Below, one piece after another: positions 36,841 to 39,302 of a stretch of DNA of 39,302 bases (within the stretch, counting starts at the first letter, position 1; each line of letters begins with the position of its first letter). Made by a program: the position numbers and the translations under genes. Below the pieces are notes generated by a model. That model did no database searches. It saw only the letters and a program-made list of their open reading frames with translations, and had not been told where the DNA came from. Origin of the DNA: Roseicyclus sp. (GTDB lineage: Bacteria; Pseudomonadota; Alphaproteobacteria; Rhodobacterales; Rhodobacteraceae); assembly GCA_016763475.1 (NCBI GenBank), contig JAESTV010000049.1:1-39302 (forward strand), given 5' to 3'.

Positions 36841-37299
36841 ATGACCCTGAATGAAGCCCTGTCCGACCTCACCAAATCTGACCCCGACGCGGGCCTGCAT
36901 TTCACCACCGACGGCAAACCCATCCGGGGCGGTTACCATGTCACTGAGTTTCAAGTGGCGCAGATCCGCTCCATGACATGTGGCGGGAAAACTGATGCGT
37001 GGGATGAGGCGCGGGTGCAGTTGATGGATGGCCACGGCACACAATCTCCAATGAGCGTTGGCCGCTTCCTGCATATTTCCGGGCTGGTGGCGGAGCGGTT
37101 CCCTGAGATGGGTGGCTTGCCCCTGTCCATCGAACTTGCCCCGAACAACAAGGGCCTACACATTTATCGGCCAGAGCGGCCGGTTGATGCCGGTGATAAA
37201 GTCACCTTGCCCCTGCGTTCCGCTCAGGCGGTTTGCAAAGCCGCTCTCACAACGTCGTGTTGTGGAACCGGGCCGGATGTCTGTTGCGCTGCCGCCTGA
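36841..37299 (+). CDS. DUF6428 family protein, divergent from arsR, Cys-rich C-terminus
   Basis: MTLNEALSDLTKSDPDAGLHFTTDGKPIRGGYHVTEFQVAQIRSMTCGGKTDAWDEARVQLMDG...TTSCCGTGPDVCCAAA. Confidence 0.75.
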   Translation: MTLNEALSDLTKSDPDAGLHFTTDGKPIRGGYHVTEFQVAQIRSMTCGGKTDAWDEARVQLMDGHGTQSPMSVGRFLHISGLVAERFPEMGGLPLSIELAPNNKGLHIYRPERPVDAGDKVTLPLRSAQAVCKAALTTSCCGTGPDVCCAAA

Positions 37300-37310
37300 C
37301 CGGAACATGC

Positions 37311-37337
37311 AAAAGGCCGCCCCTCAAGGACGGCCTT
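37311..37337 (-). terminator. terminator between ahcY and the DUF6428 gene (convergent)
   Basis: Minus strand AAGGCCGTCC-ttgag-GGGCGGCCTTTTGC. Confidence 0.7.
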
Positions 37338-37359
37338 GCACAACAATACCGGCAAATTC

Positions 37360-38763
37360 TCAGTAGCGGTAATGCTCGGGTTTGAACGGACCTGCCTGAG
37401 GCACGCCAATGTAGTCCGCCTGCTCTTGCGTCAGTTCCGACAGCCTCACGCCAATCCGCGCCAGGTGCAGGCGCGCCACCTTCTCGTCCAGATGTTTGGG
37501 CAGGATGTAGACTTCATTGCCGTATTCGTCACCGCGCATCCACAGCTCCATTTGCGCCAGCACCTGATTGGTGAACGACGCTGACATCACAAACGACGGG
37601 TGGCCGGTGGCATTGCCGAGGTTCAGCAGACGGCCCTCGGACAGCAGGATCAGACGGTGCCCGTTGGGCATCTCGATCATGTCCACCTGCTCTTTGATGT
37701 TGGTCCACTTGTAGTTCTTCAGGGACGCGACCTGGATTTCGTTGTCGAAGTGGCCAATGTTGCCCACAATCGCCATGTCCTTCATCTCGCGCATATGCTC
37801 GATCCGGATCACGTCTTTGTTGCCGGTTGTGGTGATGAAGATATCCGCGCTGTCGATCACGTCTTCCAGCCGCACAACCTCAAATCCGTCCATGGCCGCC
37901 TGAAGTGCGCAGATCGGGTCAACTTCGGTAACCTTCACCCGCGCACCAGCGCCGGAAAGCGATGCGGCAGAGCCTTTGCCCACGTCGCCATACCCCATCA
38001 CAACGGCAACCTTACCGGCCATCATCGTGTCAGTGGCACGGCGGATACCGTCCACCAGCGATTCCTTGCAGCCGTATTTGTTGTCGAACTTCGACTTGGT
38101 CACCGAATCGTTCACGTTAATCGCAGGGAATGGCAGTTGGCCCTTCTTTTGCAATTCATAAAGACGGTGAACGCCGGTTGTTGTCTCTTCCGAGACGCCT
38201 CGGATATCGTCACGGGTTTTGGTGAACCAACCGGGGCTTGCCGCCATACGCTTCTTGATCTGGGCAAAGATCGCCTCCTCCTCTTCCGAGGTGGCAACGT
38301 CGAGCAGACCCGTCTCGCCAGCTTCCACACGGGCACCAAGCAACACGTAAAGCGTTGCGTCGCCGCCATCGTCAAGGATCAGATTCACGCCCCCACCACT
38401 TTCATCGGCAGGGAACATGAAGGACCGATCGAGGTAGTCCCAATGTTCTTCCAGCGACTGACCTTTGATCGCGAACACAGGAGTGCCGCTGGCCGCAATC
38501 GCCGCCGCAGCGTGATCCTGGGTGGAGAAGATGTTACACGACGCCCAACGCACATCCGCGCCAAGGTCCACCAGCGTCTCAATCAGAACTGCGGTCTGGA
38601 TTGTCATGTGGAGCGAGCCAACAATCCGCGCGCCTTTCAAAGGCTTCTGCGAACCGTATTCCTCGCGCAGCGACATCAGGCCGGGCATCTCGGTTTCGGC
38701 AATGTCCATTTCCTTGCGGCCAAACTCGGCCAGCGCAATATCCTTGACGATATAATCTTCCAT
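37360..38763 (-). CDS. ahcY: adenosylhomocysteinase
   Basis: [77 protein letters not shown]-terminal [10 protein letters not shown]. Confidence 0.98.
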   Translation of the reverse strand: MEDYIVKDIALAEFGRKEMDIAETEMPGLMSLREEYGSQKPLKGARIVGSLHMTIQTAVLIETLVDLGADVRWASCNIFSTQDHAAAAIAASGTPVFAIKGQSLEEHWDYLDRSFMFPADESGGGVNLILDDGGDATLYVLLGARVEAGETGLLDVATSEEEEAIFAQIKKRMAASPGWFTKTRDDIRGVSEETTTGVHRLYELQKKGQLPFPAINVNDSVTKSKFDNKYGCKESLVDGIRRATDTMMAGKVAVVMGYGDVGKGSAASLSGAGARVKVTEVDPICALQAAMDGFEVVRLEDVIDSADIFITTTGNKDVIRIEHMREMKDMAIVGNIGHFDNEIQVASLKNYKWTNIKEQVDMIEMPNGHRLILLSEGRLLNLGNATGHPSFVMSASFTNQVLAQMELWMRGDEYGNEVYILPKHLDEKVARLHLARIGVRLSELTQEQADYIGVPQAGPFKPEHYRY

Positions 38764-38859
38764 GGGATGCCTCCTCGGGCGTGGATCCAATTGTTCTTTT
38801 GCGGTCCCATATCAGGCGGCCTTAGCCCCCGCAATGCGGTGCGCGACGCGGCGTCCATT

Positions 38860-38896
38860 CAAACGAAAACGGGCCGCCCGAACTATGGGGCGGCCC
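38860..38896 (-). terminator. rho-independent terminator upstream of ahcY (ends the small-gene transcript)
   Basis: Minus strand GGGCCGCCC-catagttc-GGGCGGCCC type 9-bp stem followed by GTTTTCGTTTG. Confidence 0.8.
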
Positions 38897-38922
38897 GCTC
38901 AATCTACGTGGTCACAGGGCGC

Positions 38923-39003
38923 TTACTTTCCGCCGCCGTCTTTGCCACCACCTTTGCCGGGTGCACCTTTGCCGGCGCCGCCGTCTTTTTCATCTTTGGA
39001 CAT
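38923..39003 (-). CDS. 26-aa Gly/Lys-rich small protein MSKDEKDGGAGKGAPGKGGGKDGGGK
   Basis: ATG to TAA, GGAGAA Shine-Dalgarno about 10 nt upstream, terminator 26 nt after the stop; below the length cutoff of the ORF track. Confidence 0.65.
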   Translation of the reverse strand: MSKDEKDGGAGKGAPGKGGGKDGGGK

Positions 39004-39187
39004 AGGAAAATTCTCCAATCAATGCGTTGTTGCGGATCAAAGTTAACCTAAGCCCGGCAGGTTTTCCTAGAACTTTTCTAAGATTCCCGGCGCCGGTTTC
39101 ATCTTGGCTGAAAACTCCGGGGGTTTGGGGGCTGGCCCCCAACGCACCCTTTGCTACAAACAACCAACAAATTCCGGAGCTTCTGAC

Positions 39188-39302
39188 ATGCCCCCCTCCC
39201 AACCCCGCGCATGGCAACGCATGCTCTCGGGCCGCAGGCTTGATCTGCTGGACCCGACGCCGATGGATATCGAGATCGAGGATATCGCCCACGGCCTCGC
39301 CT
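39188..39302 (+). CDS. N-terminus of a hydrolase-like protein (possibly HD family), truncated at window end
   Basis: MPPSQPRAWQRMLSGRRLDLLDPTPMDIEIEDIAHGLA, open to the window end. Confidence 0.6.
   Translation, partial: MPPSQPRAWQRMLSGRRLDLLDPTPMDIEIEDIAHGLA

Noticed and set aside
38764-38859. Possible SAH/SAM riboswitch in the ahcY leader
   Set aside because: Such elements occur near methionine-cycle genes, but I could not match the leader to a consensus core by eye; a covariance-model search would be needed.
37600-39051. 483-aa plus-strand ORF
   Set aside because: Antisense to ahcY; long only because of GC-rich codon bias on the opposite strand.

Overview
This is a GC-rich, densely coding chromosomal window, most likely from an alphaproteobacterium of the Rhodobacterales/Roseobacter type (inference from gene content and synteny; not tested). 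From left to right it contains: (1) a ChrR-type cupin and an FAD amine oxidase; (2) a tightly coupled minus-strand catabolic operon (DUF1185, alpha/beta hydrolase, LLM flavin monooxygenase, ALDH) with a divergent LysR gene; (3) a pqiA-pqiA-pqiB-pqiC (MCE) operon whose PqiB carries exact-period 100-aa tandem repeats; (4) a divergent cluster fitting non-phosphorylating L-fucose catabolism, with a UxaA-family dehydratase, an Rbs-type ABC transporter and a GntR regulator; (5) a sulfonate module (HpsN-like dehydrogenase plus sulfopyruvate decarboxylase ComDE); (6) a LysR gene and a D-threonine-aldolase-like gene; (7) tRNA-Thr(CGT); (8) the hemY/mic60-like/hemD and tsaD/gpsA housekeeping block, with an apparent frameshift in tsaD; (9) small proteins (EVE, DM13, DUF1272, DUF2853, HD domain), a divergent arsR/DUF6428 pair and ahcY. 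Points most worth a second look: an unannotated 26-aa Gly/Lys-rich gene with its own Shine-Dalgarno and terminator upstream of ahcY; paired ArsR-type operators 42 bp apart; several different short tandem-repeat arrays, two of which start at the stop codon of a gene; hairpins flanking the ABC binding-protein gene; the PqiB repeats; and the tsaD frameshift. No CRISPR array, transposase or phage genes were seen.
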